From Methylobacterium phyllostachyos (GTDB taxonomy: Bacteria > Pseudomonadota > Alphaproteobacteria > Rhizobiales > Beijerinckiaceae), in NCBI RefSeq assembly GCF_900103445.1, contig NZ_FNHS01000008.1:1-64000 (forward strand): a DNA stretch of 64,000 nt. Reading direction: 5' to 3'. A program made the translations under genes and the position numbers. Positions 19,025 through 29,232 of this stretch are shown here, in pieces. The stretch's first letter is position 1. Each line of letters opens with the position of its first letter. A model generated the notes under the pieces. That model did not search any database and had not been told where the DNA came from. It saw only the letters and a list, made by a program, of their open reading frames with translations.

Positions 19025-20353
19025 TCACCCCAACCCAGGCACCGGCACCCCGAACGCCGCCGCCAGCAGCACCATGTTGAGCCCGAGCACCACCGCGGCC
19101 CCCGCCACGGCCGCCACCTGGGTGAGCGGCCCGTTGGCGAAGGGCCCCATCACGCTCCGGCGCCGGGTGAACACCACCAAAGCCACCATCGGCACCGGCA
19201 GGGCGAGCGACAGCACCACCTGCGACAGGACCAGCGCCCGGGTCGGGTCGATCCCGATCGCCACCACCACGAAGGCCGGCAGCATGGTCGCGAGCCGGCG
19301 GACGAGGAGCGGGATCCGCCAGCCGGTGAAGCCCTGCATCACCATCTGCCCGGCGAGCGTCCCCACCACCGAGGAGGAGATCCCGGAGGCGAGCAGCGAT
19401 ACCAGGAAGGCCGCCCCCGCGGCGGGCCCCAGAAGCGGCGTCAGGGTCCGGTAGGCCTCGCCGATCTCGGCCACTTCGCTGTGGCCGAGATGGAAGGCCG
19501 CCGCCGCCATGATCACCATCGCGATGTTGACGAGGCCCGCGAGCAGCAGGGCCACCACCACCTCGCGGTTCGAGTAGCGCACCAGCAGGCGCCGGTCGGC
19601 CTCGGTGCGGGGATTGCCCCGCCCCTGGGTCAGGCCCGAATGCAGGAACAGCGCGTGCGGCATCACGGTGGCGCCGATGATCCCCACCGCGATGGTCAGC
19701 GCTTCGGCGTCCGGAATCCTGGGGGTGACGAGGCCCTTCGCCGCCTCGCCCCAGGCCACCGGAGCCACCAGCAGCTCGACCGCGTAGCAGAGGCCGATCG
19801 TGCCGACCATGACGCCGATGGCGATCTCCAGGGGCCGAAAGCCCTCGTGCTCCAGGAGCAGGATCGCGTAGGTGATGATGGCGGTGACCGCCATGCCGGC
19901 CATCAGCGGCATGCCGGTGAGCAGCGACAGGCCGATGGCGCCCCCTAAGAACTCCGCGAGGTCGGTCGCCATGGCGGCGACCTCGCTGATGAACCACAGG
20001 GCGAGGCGCACCGGGCGGCTCGTCGCGTCCCGGCAATGCTCGGCGAGGTTTTTTCCGGTGACGATCCCGAGCTTGGCCGAGAGCGCCTGGAACAGCATCG
20101 CGGTGAGGTTGGCGAGAAGCACCACCCAGAGCAGGCCGTAGCCGTAGCGGGCCCCGGCCTGGATGTTGGTCGCGAAATTGCCGGGGTCCATGTAGGCGAT
20201 CGAGGCCGTCACGGCGGGCCCTACGAACAGCAGGAACCGGCCGCGGCCGCCCCGGCGCCCGTCGAGGACGTCGCGGATCGCGTCCTCGGTCCGCCGGCTC
20301 ATCGCCCCGGGCACGGCGCGCCCCGGAGCCGTCGCGGCGTTCGGCGCCACCAT
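19025..20353 (-). CDS. mntH: NRAMP-family Mn2+/divalent metal transporter
   Basis: The 442-residue inner-membrane protein has about eleven hydrophobic segments. It carries both NRAMP metal-site motifs: MDPGN in the first helix (YMDPGNFATN near 55) and MPH in the sixth (ATVMPHALFLHS). It imports Mn2+ (and Fe2+) coupled to protons. The ATG at 20353 is divergent from mntR, and a perfect 18-bp palindrome (20373-20390) lies 19 bp upstream, well placed for repression by a Mn-loaded regulator. Confidence 0.95.
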   Translation of the reverse strand: MVAPNAATAPGRAVPGAMSRRTEDAIRDVLDGRRGGRGRFLLFVGPAVTASIAYMDPGNFATNIQAGARYGYGLLWVVLLANLTAMLFQALSAKLGIVTGKNLAEHCRDATSRPVRLALWFISEVAAMATDLAEFLGGAIGLSLLTGMPLMAGMAVTAIITYAILLLEHEGFRPLEIAIGVMVGTIGLCYAVELLVAPVAWGEAAKGLVTPRIPDAEALTIAVGIIGATVMPHALFLHSGLTQGRGNPRTEADRRLLVRYSNREVVVALLLAGLVNIAMVIMAAAAFHLGHSEVAEIGEAYRTLTPLLGPAAGAAFLVSLLASGISSSVVGTLAGQMVMQGFTGWRIPLLVRRLATMLPAFVVVAIGIDPTRALVLSQVVLSLALPVPMVALVVFTRRRSVMGPFANGPLTQVAAVAGAAVVLGLNMVLLAAAFGVPVPGLG

Positions 20354-20372
20354 GCTCAGCCTCTTCTCAAAG

Positions 20373-20390
20373 ATATAGCTTGAGCTATAT
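20373..20390. promoter_or_regulatory. Perfect palindrome between mntH and mntR, likely MntR operator
   Basis: The sequence ATATAGCTTGAGCTATAT has 8-bp arms (ATATAGCT / AGCTATAT) around TG. It lies in the intergenic region between divergent mntH and mntR, closer to mntH. Its form fits DtxR/MntR-family operators, which bind Mn-loaded dimers. The assignment as an MntR box is inferred from position and symmetry. Confidence 0.75.
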
Positions 20391-20506
20391 TCAGGGCTTC
20401 GGCCGCGGGATGCAAGGGGGCTCCTGTCGCCAATGTGGGACTCCCCTGCCGGCGCGGGTTTTTGCTAGAGACAGGAGCGGCGCGCGCGCGCCGAGAGGGA
20501 GAGCCG

Positions 20507-20968
20507 ATGCAGGAACCGTCCGAGCCCGGCCCACCCGAGACCGCGCTGGTCGATCCCGAGCGCCATGTCGAGAGTTTTCGCCAAGCCCGCGAGGCGCGGC
20601 GCTCGGAACTCGTGGAGGATTACGTCGAACTGATCGACGACCTGATCGGCGATGGCGGTGAAGCGCGGCAGGTGGACATCGCGGCCCGCCTGGGCGTGGC
20701 GCAGCCGACCGTGGCCAAGATGCTCAAGCGCCTGTGCGAGGATGGGCTCGTCCAGCAGCGGCCCTATCGCGGCGTGTTCCTGACCGAGGCCGGCCGCCGG
20801 CTGGCCGCCCAGGCAAGGGAGCGCCACCGGATCGTGGAGCGCTTCCTCTGCGCGCTGGGCGTGAGCCCCGAGACCGCCCGCCGGGATGCCGAGGGGATCG
20901 AGCACCATGTCAGCGCCGAGACGCTGGAGGCGTTCCGCGCCTTCGTGGAGCGGCATGGGGGGACGTGA
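20507..20968 (+). CDS. mntR: Manganese-responsive transcriptional regulator, DtxR/MntR family
   Basis: The 153-residue protein has a winged helix-turn-helix at about 45-95 ([23 protein letters not shown]) followed by the DtxR-type dimerisation helices. Metal-ligand residues are suggested by Glu and His in the C-terminal part ([13 protein letters not shown]). It lacks an SH3-like extension, as in MntR. The ATG at 20507 follows GAGGGAGA and gives a usual-length protein; the frame from 20435 is longer but lacks support. It is divergent from mntH and likely represses it, and perhaps itself, through the palindrome between them when Mn is plentiful. Confidence 0.9.
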   Translation: MQEPSEPGPPETALVDPERHVESFRQAREARRSELVEDYVELIDDLIGDGGEARQVDIAARLGVAQPTVAKMLKRLCEDGLVQQRPYRGVFLTEAGRRLAAQARERHRIVERFLCALGVSPETARRDAEGIEHHVSAETLEAFRAFVERHGGT

Positions 20969-20987
20969 GGGGCTGCTCCGACCTCCG

Positions 20988-21082
20988 GCCGTCATCGCGA
21001 GCGGAGCGAAGCGACCCAGGGCAGCGCGACATCTGCGAGCGTGGCGCCGACTGGATTGCTTCGCTCCGCTCGCAAAGACGGC
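20988..21082. repeat. Dispersed 95-bp imperfect palindrome, copy 1
   Basis: The left arm reads GTCATCGCGAGCGGAGCGAA and the right arm is its near-complement, with a middle containing cgacccagggcagcg. It lies between the 3' ends of mntR and the zinc metallopeptidase gene. It matches copies 2-4 at 29233, 57988 and 62075. Confidence 0.85.
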
Positions 21083-21106
21083 GTGTCTGCTACGGCCGCC
21101 CCGCCC

Positions 21107-22291
21107 TCACACCGTCGCCGCCGCCACCTTCTGGCGTAACCCCAGGATCACCGCGCGCAGCATCTCGGCGCCGGCCTCGCCGGCATCCGGCAGGGTGCCG
21201 GTGCGGGAGGCGTAGATCCGCTCGTGCACGAAGGCGAGCTTGGCGATCACCGTCGGCGTCAGCTTGAACGGGTAGAGCGCCGGCTGGCCCATGCTGTGGG
21301 ACAGCGAGTTGATTGCGTAGGTCAGCGGCAGCCACGCGGCGATCAGCCGGTCGAGGTCGAGGGTGTTGTAGGGGTCGAAGTCGATCACGGTCGGCGCCTG
21401 GGTCCCGTGGCGCAGGCGCGGGCGGACATGCAGCTCGAAGGTCGAGGCGGTCTCCACCGTGTCGACGATGTGCAGGTAATGCGCGAAGGTCTCGGCGAAA
21501 TCCTCCCAGGGATGGGCGGTGGCGTAGGCCGAGACGTAGGATTCGTCCCAGTCGGCCGGCGCGCCCTTCGCATAATGGTCCTGCAGGGCTTGGACGTAGT
21601 TCGCGCGCTCGTCGCCGAACAGCGCCCGGAAGGGCTCCCAGGTCGGGCTGTTCAACACCAGCAGGTACCAGAAATAATGCCCGATCTCGTGCCGGAAATG
21701 GCCGAGCAGGGTGCGGTAATGCTCGCCGAACAGGATCCGGCGGCGCTCCCGCTCGACATCGTCGGCCTCGGCGATGTTCATGGTGATCAGGCCGTTGATA
21801 TGGCCCGTCAGCACCGGTGGCCCCCCGGAAAAGTTCTCGGCGGGGTCGGCCAGGAAGTCGAAGGCCAGCCCGTCCGTGTACTGGGCGCGGGTGGCGAGCG
21901 GCAGTTCCAGGCGCAGCAGCGAGTAGAACAGCCGGCGTTTGGCGGCCTCGATCAGCTTCCAGCGGGTCAGGTTCCAGCCCTGCGACAGGTCCGGCACCAC
22001 CCGGTTGTGGCGGCAGGCGGTGCAGAAGATGTCCGGGCTGTCCTCTGGCACCAGCCAGTTGCAGGCCTCCGAGAGGGCGTTGTTGCACAGGCGGTAGCGC
22101 CGCCCGGGATCCGCGTAGGCGTGGAAGACCTGCGCCCCGCCCATGAGCGGGTGGGCCGAGAGCCCCTGCGGCTCCAGGGCCGAGACCTCGTGGACCGCGC
22201 AAGTATAGCCCAGGCGCCGGGCGCAGCTCTCGCAGGCGGTCGCCTCGAAGGTGACCGGCTGGTCGCAGGCCTGGCACTGGAAGATCTTCAT
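21107..22291 (-). CDS. Zinc-ribbon metallopeptidase-like protein (HExxH)
   Basis: The 394-residue protein opens with a zinc-ribbon-like segment (Cys6/Cys9 and Cys20/Cys23, further cysteines at 69, 77, 90 and 93) and has a gluzincin-type active site HEIGH at residues 201-205 in HFRHEIGHYFWYLL. A downstream acidic-His stretch (DFAETFAHYLH) probably supplies the third zinc ligand. It matches a family annotated as putative zinc-binding metallopeptidase. The ATG at 22291 is chosen because the Cys ribbon starts five residues later; an extension to 22459 has no features. It is divergent from the transglutaminase/ATP-grasp operon by about 200 bp and may act on the same substrates. Confidence 0.8.
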   Translation of the reverse strand: MKIFQCQACDQPVTFEATACESCARRLGYTCAVHEVSALEPQGLSAHPLMGGAQVFHAYADPGRRYRLCNNALSEACNWLVPEDSPDIFCTACRHNRVVPDLSQGWNLTRWKLIEAAKRRLFYSLLRLELPLATRAQYTDGLAFDFLADPAENFSGGPPVLTGHINGLITMNIAEADDVERERRRILFGEHYRTLLGHFRHEIGHYFWYLLVLNSPTWEPFRALFGDERANYVQALQDHYAKGAPADWDESYVSAYATAHPWEDFAETFAHYLHIVDTVETASTFELHVRPRLRHGTQAPTVIDFDPYNTLDLDRLIAAWLPLTYAINSLSHSMGQPALYPFKLTPTVIAKLAFVHERIYASRTGTLPDAGEAGAEMLRAVILGLRQKVAAATV

Positions 22292-22494
22292 CGGGCCGTC
22301 CCGGGCCGGCGTCCGGCCCACCTGCCGGTCAAGCGGGGCCGCGCGGCAAAGTTCCTGCCAGACGCCCGGTCGGACGCGCAAGGCACCGCACGGAAATTGC
22401 TTGTCGGCGGGTCTGTAGCGCATAACGGCGCGGTTGGGGCCGGCGCCCGGGACCGGCATCGAGAACCGCGTTCGATCCTTTCGACGGAGCCATC

Positions 22495-25400
22495 GTGTCG
22501 ATCAAAGCCGCCCTGCACCACGTCACCCATTACCGCTACGACCGGCCGATCAGCCTGGGTCCCCAGGTGATCCGCCTGCGCCCGGCCCCGCATGCGCGCA
22601 CCAAGGTCCCGGCCTATGCGCTCACGGTGACGCCCGCCAACCACTTCCTGAACTGGCAGCAGGATCCGAGCGGCAACTGGCTCGCCCGCATCGTCTTCCC
22701 GGAGAAGACGGACGAATTGAAGATCGAGGTCGATCTGACCGCCGACATGGCGGTGATCAATCCGTTCGACTTCTTCGTGGAGGATTACGCGCAAACCCGG
22801 CCCTTCACGTACGACCCGGACCTCGCCGAGGAACTGGCCCCCTACCGCACCCCCGTCGATGCGGAGTGTCCCGAGATGGAGGCGCTGCTCGCCCGGCTGC
22901 CCGAGGAGCCCAACACCGTCCAGTTCCTGGTGGCGCTGAACGCCCAGATCGCCCGGGAGACCGCCTATGGCGTGCGCATGGAGCCCGGCGTCCAGACGCC
23001 GGCCGAGACCCTGCGGCTCAAGAGCGGGTCGTGCCGGGACTCCACGTGGCTGCTCGTGCAGGTGCTGCGCCGGATCGGCTTCGCCGCCCGGTTCGTCTCC
23101 GGCTACCTGATCCAGCTCGTGCCCGACACGACCGCGGTCGACGGCCCCGCGGGCGCGTCCGCCGACTTCACCGACCTGCACGCCTGGGCCGAGGTCTACC
23201 TGCCGGGCGCCGGCTGGATCGGCATGGACGCGACCTCGGGCCTGCTCACCGGCGAGGGCCATATCCCGCTGGCCGCGACCCCGCATTACCGCTCGGCCGC
23301 GCCGATCTCGGGGGCGGTCGAACCGGCCAAGACCGAGTTCGACTTCCGGATGACGATCACCCGGGTTGCCGAGACGCCGCGGATCACCAAGCCGTTCTCC
23401 GAGACGGTCTGGGCCGACATGGACGCGCTGGGCGAGCGGGTCGATGCCGACCTCGTGGCGCAGGATGTGCGGCTCACCATGGGCGGCGAGCCGACCTTCG
23501 TGTCGGTGGACGATTTCGAATCGCCCGAATGGAACATCGCCGCGGTCGGCCCGACCAAGCGCAGCCTCGCCGACACGCTGATCCGGCGCCTGCGCGACCG
23601 GTTCGGGCCGGGCGGCCTGCTCCATTACGGCCAGGGCAAGTGGTATCCCGGTGAGAGCCTGCCCCGCTGGGCCTTCGCGCTCTACTGGCGCAAGGACGGC
23701 AAGCCGATCTGGCGGAACCCCGACCTGATCGCCCCCGAGGTGATCGCGGGCCAGGAGGGCCAGGCGACCATCGTGCAGGCCAAGGCGCTCGCCGACGCGG
23801 TGGCCCGCCGCCTCGGCCTCGCCGATTACGTCATGCCGGCCTTCGAGGACGGCGAGCTCTGGGAGAAGAAGGTCGCGGCGCTGCCGGTCAACGTCACGCC
23901 CGCCGAGGCCCGGTCCGGCTCGGTGGAGTTCGACGCAAGGATCAAGCGCGTCTACGCGCGGGGCCTCGGGGAAGCCGCGGGCTACGTGCTGCCGCTGGCG
24001 AGCCTGCCCACCGGCAAGGACGGCGATGCCGAAAGGGTCTGGATCTCTGAGAAGTGGGACTTCCGGCGCGGCGCCGCCTTCCTGGTGCCGGGGGACTCGC
24101 CGGTGGGCTTCCGCCTGCCCCTGTCGTCCCTGCCCTACGTGCCGCCGGAGCACTATCCCTATTACCAGCCGCAGGACCCGCTGGAGCCCCGCGCTGCCCT
24201 GCCCGACGGGCATCCGGGCGAGACGACCGCCAACGGCGCCGGCATCACCGGCGTCGCGGTGCGCACGGCCCTGTCGATCGAGCCCCGGGACGGGGTGGTG
24301 CGGGTGTTCATGCCGCCGGTGCAGCGTGCCGACGAGTACCTCGAACTCGCCGGCCACCTCGAAGCGGCGGCCGCGGAACTGAACCTGCCGATCCAGATCG
24401 AGGGCTACGAGCCGCCCTACGACCCGCGGATCGGCGTGATCAAGGTGACGCCCGATCCCGGCGTGATCGAGGTCAACGTCCACCCGGCCGCCTCCTGGCG
24501 GGAGGCGGTGGCGATCACCACCGACCTCTACGCCGAAGCCCGCCAGACCCGGCTCGGCGCGGAAAAGTTCATGGTCGACGGGCGCCACACCGGCACCGGC
24601 GGCGGCAATCATGTGGTCATGGGCGGCGTGACGCCGGACGATTCCCCGTTCCTGCGCCGGCCCGACCTGCTCAAGAGCCTCGTGCTCTACTGGCAGCGCC
24701 ACCCCGCCCTCTCGTACCTGTTCTCGGGCCTCTATATCGGCCCGACGAGCCAGGCGCCGCGCATGGACGAGGCGCGCCATGACGGGCTCTACGAGTTGGA
24801 GATCGCCCTCGCCCAGATCCCCGCCCCCGACGCGCCCAACATCCCGCGCTGGCTGGTCGACCGGGTTTTTCGCAACATCCTCGTGGACGTCACCGGCAAC
24901 ACCCACCGGTCCGAGATCTGCATCGACAAGCTCTACTCGCCGGACGGCCCGACCGGGCGCCTCGGCCTCCTGGAGTTCCGCGCCTTCGAGATGCCGCCGG
25001 ACGCGCGGATGAGCCTCGCGCAGCAATTGCTGCTCCGCGCCCTCGTAGCGTGGCTGTGGCGCGAGCCGCAGACCGGGAGTTGTGTCCGCTGGGGCACGAA
25101 CCTCCACGATCGGTTCATGCTCCCGCATTTCCTCTGGTCCGACTTCCTCGGGGTGCTGGAGGATCTGCGGACGGCAGGCTACGCTTTCGATCCGGTCGCC
25201 TTCGAGGCGCAGGCCCTGTTCCGATTCCCCGTGTTCGGCACGATCGAGCAGGGCGGGGTCCGGATGGAGCTGCGTCAGGCGCTGGAGCCCTGGCACGTCA
25301 TGGGCGAGGAAGGGACCAGCGGGGGCACCGTGCGCTTCGTCGACAGCTCGGTCGAGCGATTGCAGGTCAAGGTCGAGGGCTTCGTGCCCGAGCGGCACGT

Positions 25401-25773
25401 CATCGCGTGCAACGGCCGGCGGCTGCCCATGACCTCGACCGGCCGCGGCGGCGAGGCCGTGGCGGGCCTGCGCTTCAAGGCGTGGCAGCCGGCCTCCTCG
25501 CTGCACCCGACGATTCCCGCCCACGCGCCGCTGACCTTCGACATCCTCGATGCCTGGAGCGGGCGCTCGCTTGGCGGCTGCCGCTATCATGTCGCCCATC
25601 CGGGCGGCCGCAACTACGAGACCCATCCGGTCAACGCCTACGAGGCCGAGGGGCGGCGCCTCGCCCGGTTCCAGCCGCATGGCCACACCCCGGGCCGGAT
25701 CGAGATGCCCCGGCCGGAATCGAGCGCGGAATTCCCGCTGACCCTCGACCTGCGCACGCCGGCCCCGCAATGA
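22495..25773 (+). CDS. Transglutaminase-like protein with C-terminal DUF2126-type region
   Basis: The 1092-residue protein starts with a bacterial transglutaminase-like N-domain ([17 protein letters not shown]) and a transglutaminase-like cysteine peptidase core. The catalytic triad is visible: Cys180 (KSGSCRDST), His229 (DLHAWAEVY) and Asp245 (GMDATSG). From about residue 320 to the end lies a DUF2126-type region ([31 protein letters not shown]). The GTG start at 22495 is preceded by GGAG. The gene leads an operon with a CP-ATP-grasp/alpha-E fusion (13-bp gap) and a second transglutaminase. Comparative genomic work on amidoligase systems linked these domains to synthesis and processing of amide-linked peptides; the substrate is unknown. 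Confidence 0.9.
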   Translation: MSIKAALHHVTHYRYDRPISLGPQVIRLRPAPHARTKVPAYALTVTPANHFLNWQQDPSGNWLARIVFPEKTDELKIEVDLTADMAVINPFDFFVEDYAQTRPFTYDPDLAEELAPYRTPVDAECPEMEALLARLPEEPNTVQFLVALNAQIARETAYGVRMEPGVQTPAETLRLKSGSCRDSTWLLVQVLRRIGFAARFVSGYLIQLVPDTTAVDGPAGASADFTDLHAWAEVYLPGAGWIGMDATSGLLTGEGHIPLAATPHYRSAAPISGAVEPAKTEFDFRMTITRVAETPRITKPFSETVWADMDALGERVDADLVAQDVRLTMGGEPTFVSVDDFESPEWNIAAVGPTKRSLADTLIRRLRDRFGPGGLLHYGQGKWYPGESLPRWAFALYWRKDGKPIWRNPDLIAPEVIAGQEGQATIVQAKALADAVARRLGLADYVMPAFEDGELWEKKVAALPVNVTPAEARSGSVEFDARIKRVYARGLGEAAGYVLPLASLPTGKDGDAERVWISEKWDFRRGAAFLVPGDSPVGFRLPLSSLPYVPPEHYPYYQPQDPLEPRAALPDGHPGETTANGAGITGVAVRTALSIEPRDGVVRVFMPPVQRADEYLELAGHLEAAAAELNLPIQIEGYEPPYDPRIGVIKVTPDPGVIEVNVHPAASWREAVAITTDLYAEARQTRLGAEKFMVDGRHTGTGGGNHVVMGGVTPDDSPFLRRPDLLKSLVLYWQRHPALSYLFSGLYIGPTSQAPRMDEARHDGLYELEIALAQIPAPDAPNIPRWLVDRVFRNILVDVTGNTHRSEICIDKLYSPDGPTGRLGLLEFRAFEMPPDARMSLAQQLLLRALVAWLWREPQTGSCVRWGTNLHDRFMLPHFLWSDFLGVLEDLRTAGYAFDPVAFEAQALFRFPVFGTIEQGGVRMELRQALEPWHVMGEEGTSGGTVRFVDSSVERLQVKVEGFVPERHVIACNGRRLPMTSTGRGGEAVAGLRFKAWQPASSLHPTIPAHAPLTFDILDAWSGRSLGGCRYHVAHPGGRNYETHPVNAYEAEGRRLARFQPHGHTPGRIEMPRPESSAEFPLTLDLRTPAPQ

Positions 25774-25786
25774 CCGGGGGGCCGTG

Positions 25787-28327
25787 ATGGAGGCGGCGCT
25801 CGCGGAGAGCCTCGCGCGGACCACCGATCCGGCGGAGAGCCCGCGGGCGCGCGTCGCCCGTTGGACCGCGGATTACCGCCCTGCCCCCGGCCGGCCGGAC
25901 GAGTTCCTGGGTCCCGACGGCCAGCCCCGCGGGGCCTGGCCGCGATTGCTCGACCATCTCGGCGGCCTCACCGAGCCGGAGATCCTGGCCCGGTTCGTCG
26001 CGGCGGAGCGGCACATCCGGGATGCCGGCATCTCGTTCCGCATCGCCGGTGACCAGCGCGAGCACCCCTGGCCGCTCGGCTGCCTGCCCCTGGTGATCGA
26101 GGGGACCGAGTGGGAGGAACTCAGCGCCGGCATCGTCCAGCGTGCGGAATTGATGGAGGCGATCCTCGCCGACGCCTACGGGGATGGGCGGCTGGTCGCG
26201 GAGGGCCTGCTCCCCGCCGCGATCGTGGCCGGGACGCCCGAATTCCTGCACCCGCTCCACCGGGTGATGCCCCCCGGCGGCCATTACCTGAAGCTCTACG
26301 CGGCTGATCTCGGCCGGGGGCCGGACGGGCGCTGGCAGGTGCTGGCCGACCGGACGCAGGCCCCCTCGGGCCTGGGCTGGGCGCTGGAGAACCGGATGGT
26401 CCTGGCCCGGACCTTCCCGGATTTCATCCAGGACCTGAACGTCGAGCGCCTGCCGGCCTTCTTCCAGGCGTTTCGCGATGGGCTGACGCTCGGCGCCGAG
26501 CGGGTCGAGCCGCGGATCTGCCTGCTGACCTCCGGCCCCTACAGCAGCACCTATGTCGAGCAGGCGGCGCTCGCCCGCTATCTCGGCCTGATGCTGGTGG
26601 AGGGCGACGACCTCGTCATGCAGGACGGGCGCCTGCACGTGCGCACGGTCTCGGGCCTGAAGCGGGCCGACGCCCTGTGGCGCCGGATCGATGCCGACTT
26701 CCTCGATCCCCTGGAGCTGAACCCGGCCTCGCGGCTTGGCGTGCCCGGCATCCTGGAGGCCCTGCGCAACGGCTCCCTGGTGGTGACCAATATGCCGGGC
26801 TCCGGGCTCGTCGAGTCGGCGGCGCTCGCCCCCTATCTCGACGGCATCGCCCGCCGGGTGCTGGGCGAACCCCTGCGCCTCGGTCATCCGCGCACGTGGT
26901 GGTGCGGCGACCTCGAGGGCTTAGGCCATGCCCAGGCGAATCTCGACAGCCTGACCCTGCGCCCGGCCGCCACGCCCCAGCGCGGGGCGGCTCGTGACGC
27001 GATCCTGGCGGGCCCGGCCCTGGCGGCGGAGCGGGAGCGGGTGGTGGCGGCCCTGCGCGACCGGCCGTTCGACTACGTCGCCCAGGAGGCCGCGCCGCTC
27101 TCGACCATGCCGGGCTGGGAGCGCGGCCCGGACGGGCTCTCCCTGGTGCCCCGCCCCTTCGTGGTCCGCGTCTTCGCCACGCGGACGCCGCTCGGCTGGC
27201 AGGTCATGCCCGGGGGCTTCTGCCGGTTCGCGGAGCGCGAGGATGTCGATCCGATCGAGCTGCGGCTCGGCATCCGCTCGGCCGATGTCTGGGTGCTCTC
27301 GGAAAAGCCGATCGCCGCGCCTCTGATCGTCACGCAGGCGGCCCCGCGGGTGCGCCGGGTCGGCGGCCACCTCCCCGCCCGGGCGGCCGACGGCCTGTTC
27401 TGGCTCGGCCGCTACCTGGAGCGCGCCGAGGCGGTGATCCGGCTGGTGCTGGCCCATCTGCGCAGCGTCGGCGACGCGGTCGGCACCGACATCTCGGGCG
27501 CCCTCGACACGCCGGCCGCCCTGGCGTTGCGCGGCCTCCTGCACGAATGGGCCGCCATCGGCGCGGCCGACCTGCCCACGGCCCGCCTCGCCCAGGAGGC
27601 GCTGGCCGGGCGCGAGCGGCCGGGCTCGGCCTGGGCCCATATCGGGTCGGCCCGCCGCAACGCCGCGGCCCTGCGCGCCCGCCTCTCCGGCGAAGTCTGG
27701 CGGGTGCTCGCCGATCTCGGCGAGTCCCTCGCCCTTAATACTGAGCGGGCCCTGGCCGAATCCCAGCTCACGGGCCGCGCCGAGCGGGCGCTGAGCCAGC
27801 TCGCGGCGCTGTCCGGCCTGACCCACGAGAACATGAGCCGGGCGGAGGGCTGGCACTTCGTCGAACTCGGCCGGCGGATCGAGCGGGCGATCAACACTTG
27901 CACCTTCGCGCTGGCCTTCGCCAACGACGAGGCGACGCCGGGCTGCCTCGGGGTGATGCTGTCGCTGTGCGATTCGCAGATCAGCTACGGGCGCCGCTAC
28001 CTCCAGGGGGCCGCCCTCGACCCTGTGCGCGACTTGGTGCTGCTCGATCCCTACAACCCGCGCTCGATCGCCTTCCAGGTGGATGCGATCACCCGGCACC
28101 TCGCCGACCTGCCGGCGCTCGCCGCCGACGGCCTGCCGGAGCCGCATGGCCGCCTCGCCACCCGGATCCTGGCGGAGCTGCGCAGCGGCGAGGCCGCCGA
28201 TTTCGACGCCGTGCGCCTCGCCGCGCTGGAGTCCGACCTCGAACGCCTCGCCGACGGGATCGCGGTGCGATACTTCCCGACGGGGCCGAACGCCCTGCGG
28301 CCCGAGAAGCTGATGGGGCTGGCGTGA
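25787..28327 (+). CDS. Circularly permuted ATP-grasp fused to alpha-E domain (putative amidoligase)
   Basis: The 846-residue protein joins two parts usually encoded separately. Residues 1 to about 500 match circularly permuted type 2 ATP-grasp proteins (DUF404/DUF407), with DLNVERLPAFF near 215, GDDLVMQDGRLHVRT near 280 and TNMPGSGLVES. From about residue 528 to the end is the alpha-E (DUF403) helical domain (LPARAADGLFWLGRYLERAE). ATP-grasp amidoligases form amide bonds via acyl-phosphate; alpha-E is a partner of unknown chemistry. Start is GTG (25784) or ATG (25787), with a G-rich stretch ahead. The stop overlaps the next gene as GTGA, showing coupling. Its neighbours are both transglutaminase-like proteins. 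Confidence 0.88.
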   Translation: MEAALAESLARTTDPAESPRARVARWTADYRPAPGRPDEFLGPDGQPRGAWPRLLDHLGGLTEPEILARFVAAERHIRDAGISFRIAGDQREHPWPLGCLPLVIEGTEWEELSAGIVQRAELMEAILADAYGDGRLVAEGLLPAAIVAGTPEFLHPLHRVMPPGGHYLKLYAADLGRGPDGRWQVLADRTQAPSGLGWALENRMVLARTFPDFIQDLNVERLPAFFQAFRDGLTLGAERVEPRICLLTSGPYSSTYVEQAALARYLGLMLVEGDDLVMQDGRLHVRTVSGLKRADALWRRIDADFLDPLELNPASRLGVPGILEALRNGSLVVTNMPGSGLVESAALAPYLDGIARRVLGEPLRLGHPRTWWCGDLEGLGHAQANLDSLTLRPAATPQRGAARDAILAGPALAAERERVVAALRDRPFDYVAQEAAPLSTMPGWERGPDGLSLVPRPFVVRVFATRTPLGWQVMPGGFCRFAEREDVDPIELRLGIRSADVWVLSEKPIAAPLIVTQAAPRVRRVGGHLPARAADGLFWLGRYLERAEAVIRLVLAHLRSVGDAVGTDISGALDTPAALALRGLLHEWAAIGAADLPTARLAQEALAGRERPGSAWAHIGSARRNAAALRARLSGEVWRVLADLGESLALNTERALAESQLTGRAERALSQLAALSGLTHENMSRAEGWHFVELGRRIERAINTCTFALAFANDEATPGCLGVMLSLCDSQISYGRRYLQGAALDPVRDLVLLDPYNPRSIAFQVDAITRHLADLPALAADGLPEPHGRLATRILAELRSGEAADFDAVRLAALESDLERLADGIAVRYFPTGPNALRPEKLMGLA

Positions 28328-29223
28328 TCTATACGCTGCGCCACCGCACCACCTACCGCTACGGCCGGCCGGTGCGCTTCGCCCGCTGCACCCTGCGGCT
28401 CAAGCCGCAGGACGGCGAGGGCCAGAGCGTGCTGGCAAGCGCCGTCACGATCGATCCGAGCCCTGCCACCGCGGTGACGCGGCACGATTATTTTGGGATC
28501 GACGCGCTGGCGATCACCCTGGAGGCGCCCCACACGACCTTCAGCGTCGAGGCTTTGTCCACCGTGCGGGTCGAGCGCCCCGAACCGCCGCCGCCGGAAT
28601 CCGGGATGGCCTGGGAGCAGGTCCGCGACGCCGTGGTGGCGGGGCGCGACCTCGGCGGCCGGGCGCCGGTGCATTTCCTGTTTCCGAGCGGCCGGGTGCC
28701 GCTGCTGCCGGAGGTCACCGACTACGCCCGGCCGAGTTTTTGCGCCGGCCGCAGCGCCTACGGGGCGGCCCACGACCTGATGCTGCGGATCGGTAAGGAT
28801 TTCCGCTTCGATGCCCGGGCCACCAACGTCTACACGCCGCTGTCCGAATCCTTCGCGCTGCGGGCCGGGGTCTGCCAGGATTTCGCCCACGTGATGATCG
28901 CCGCCTTGCGCGGGATGGGCCTGCCGGCGGCCTATGTCAGCGGCTACCTGCGCACGGTGCCGCCGCCCGGCCGCCCGCGCCTGCGCGGGGCGGATGCGAG
29001 CCACGCCTGGGTGGCGGTCTGGTGCGGTGCGGGCTGGCTCGGCCTCGATCCGACCAACGGCGTGCCGGTGCGGGACGACCACATCGTGGTGGCGCGCGGC
29101 CGCGACTACGGCGACGTGGCGCCCCTCGACGGCATCGTGAGCGGCTCGGGCAAGCAGCGCCTGAAGGTCGAGGTGGATGTCATTCCGGATACCGAGACGC
29201 AGGATCTCGCGCTGGTCGGGTGA
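28324..29223 (+). CDS. Transglutaminase-like protein
   Basis: The 299-residue protein has an N-terminal transglutaminase-associated beta domain (YTLRHRTTYRYGRPVRF) and the catalytic core with Cys184 (RAGVCQDFAHV), His227 (DASHAWVAVW) and Asp242 (GLDPTNG). In bacteria such domains can hydrolyse or transfer amide bonds. The GTG start overlaps the stop of the ATP-grasp/alpha-E gene by GTGA. It is the third gene of the operon; a 94-bp palindrome follows 10 bp after the stop and may help end transcription. Confidence 0.92.
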   Translation: MIYTLRHRTTYRYGRPVRFARCTLRLKPQDGEGQSVLASAVTIDPSPATAVTRHDYFGIDALAITLEAPHTTFSVEALSTVRVERPEPPPPESGMAWEQVRDAVVAGRDLGGRAPVHFLFPSGRVPLLPEVTDYARPSFCAGRSAYGAAHDLMLRIGKDFRFDARATNVYTPLSESFALRAGVCQDFAHVMIAALRGMGLPAAYVSGYLRTVPPPGRPRLRGADASHAWVAVWCGAGWLGLDPTNGVPVRDDHIVVARGRDYGDVAPLDGIVSGSGKQRLKVEVDVIPDTETQDLALVG

Positions 29224-29232
29224 GGCGGCGCT

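Noticed and set aside
22288..25824. 1178-codon minus-strand frame across the transglutaminase gene
   Set aside because: Antisense shadow with Arg/Gly/His-rich translation; the plus strand has a full catalytic triad and operon context.
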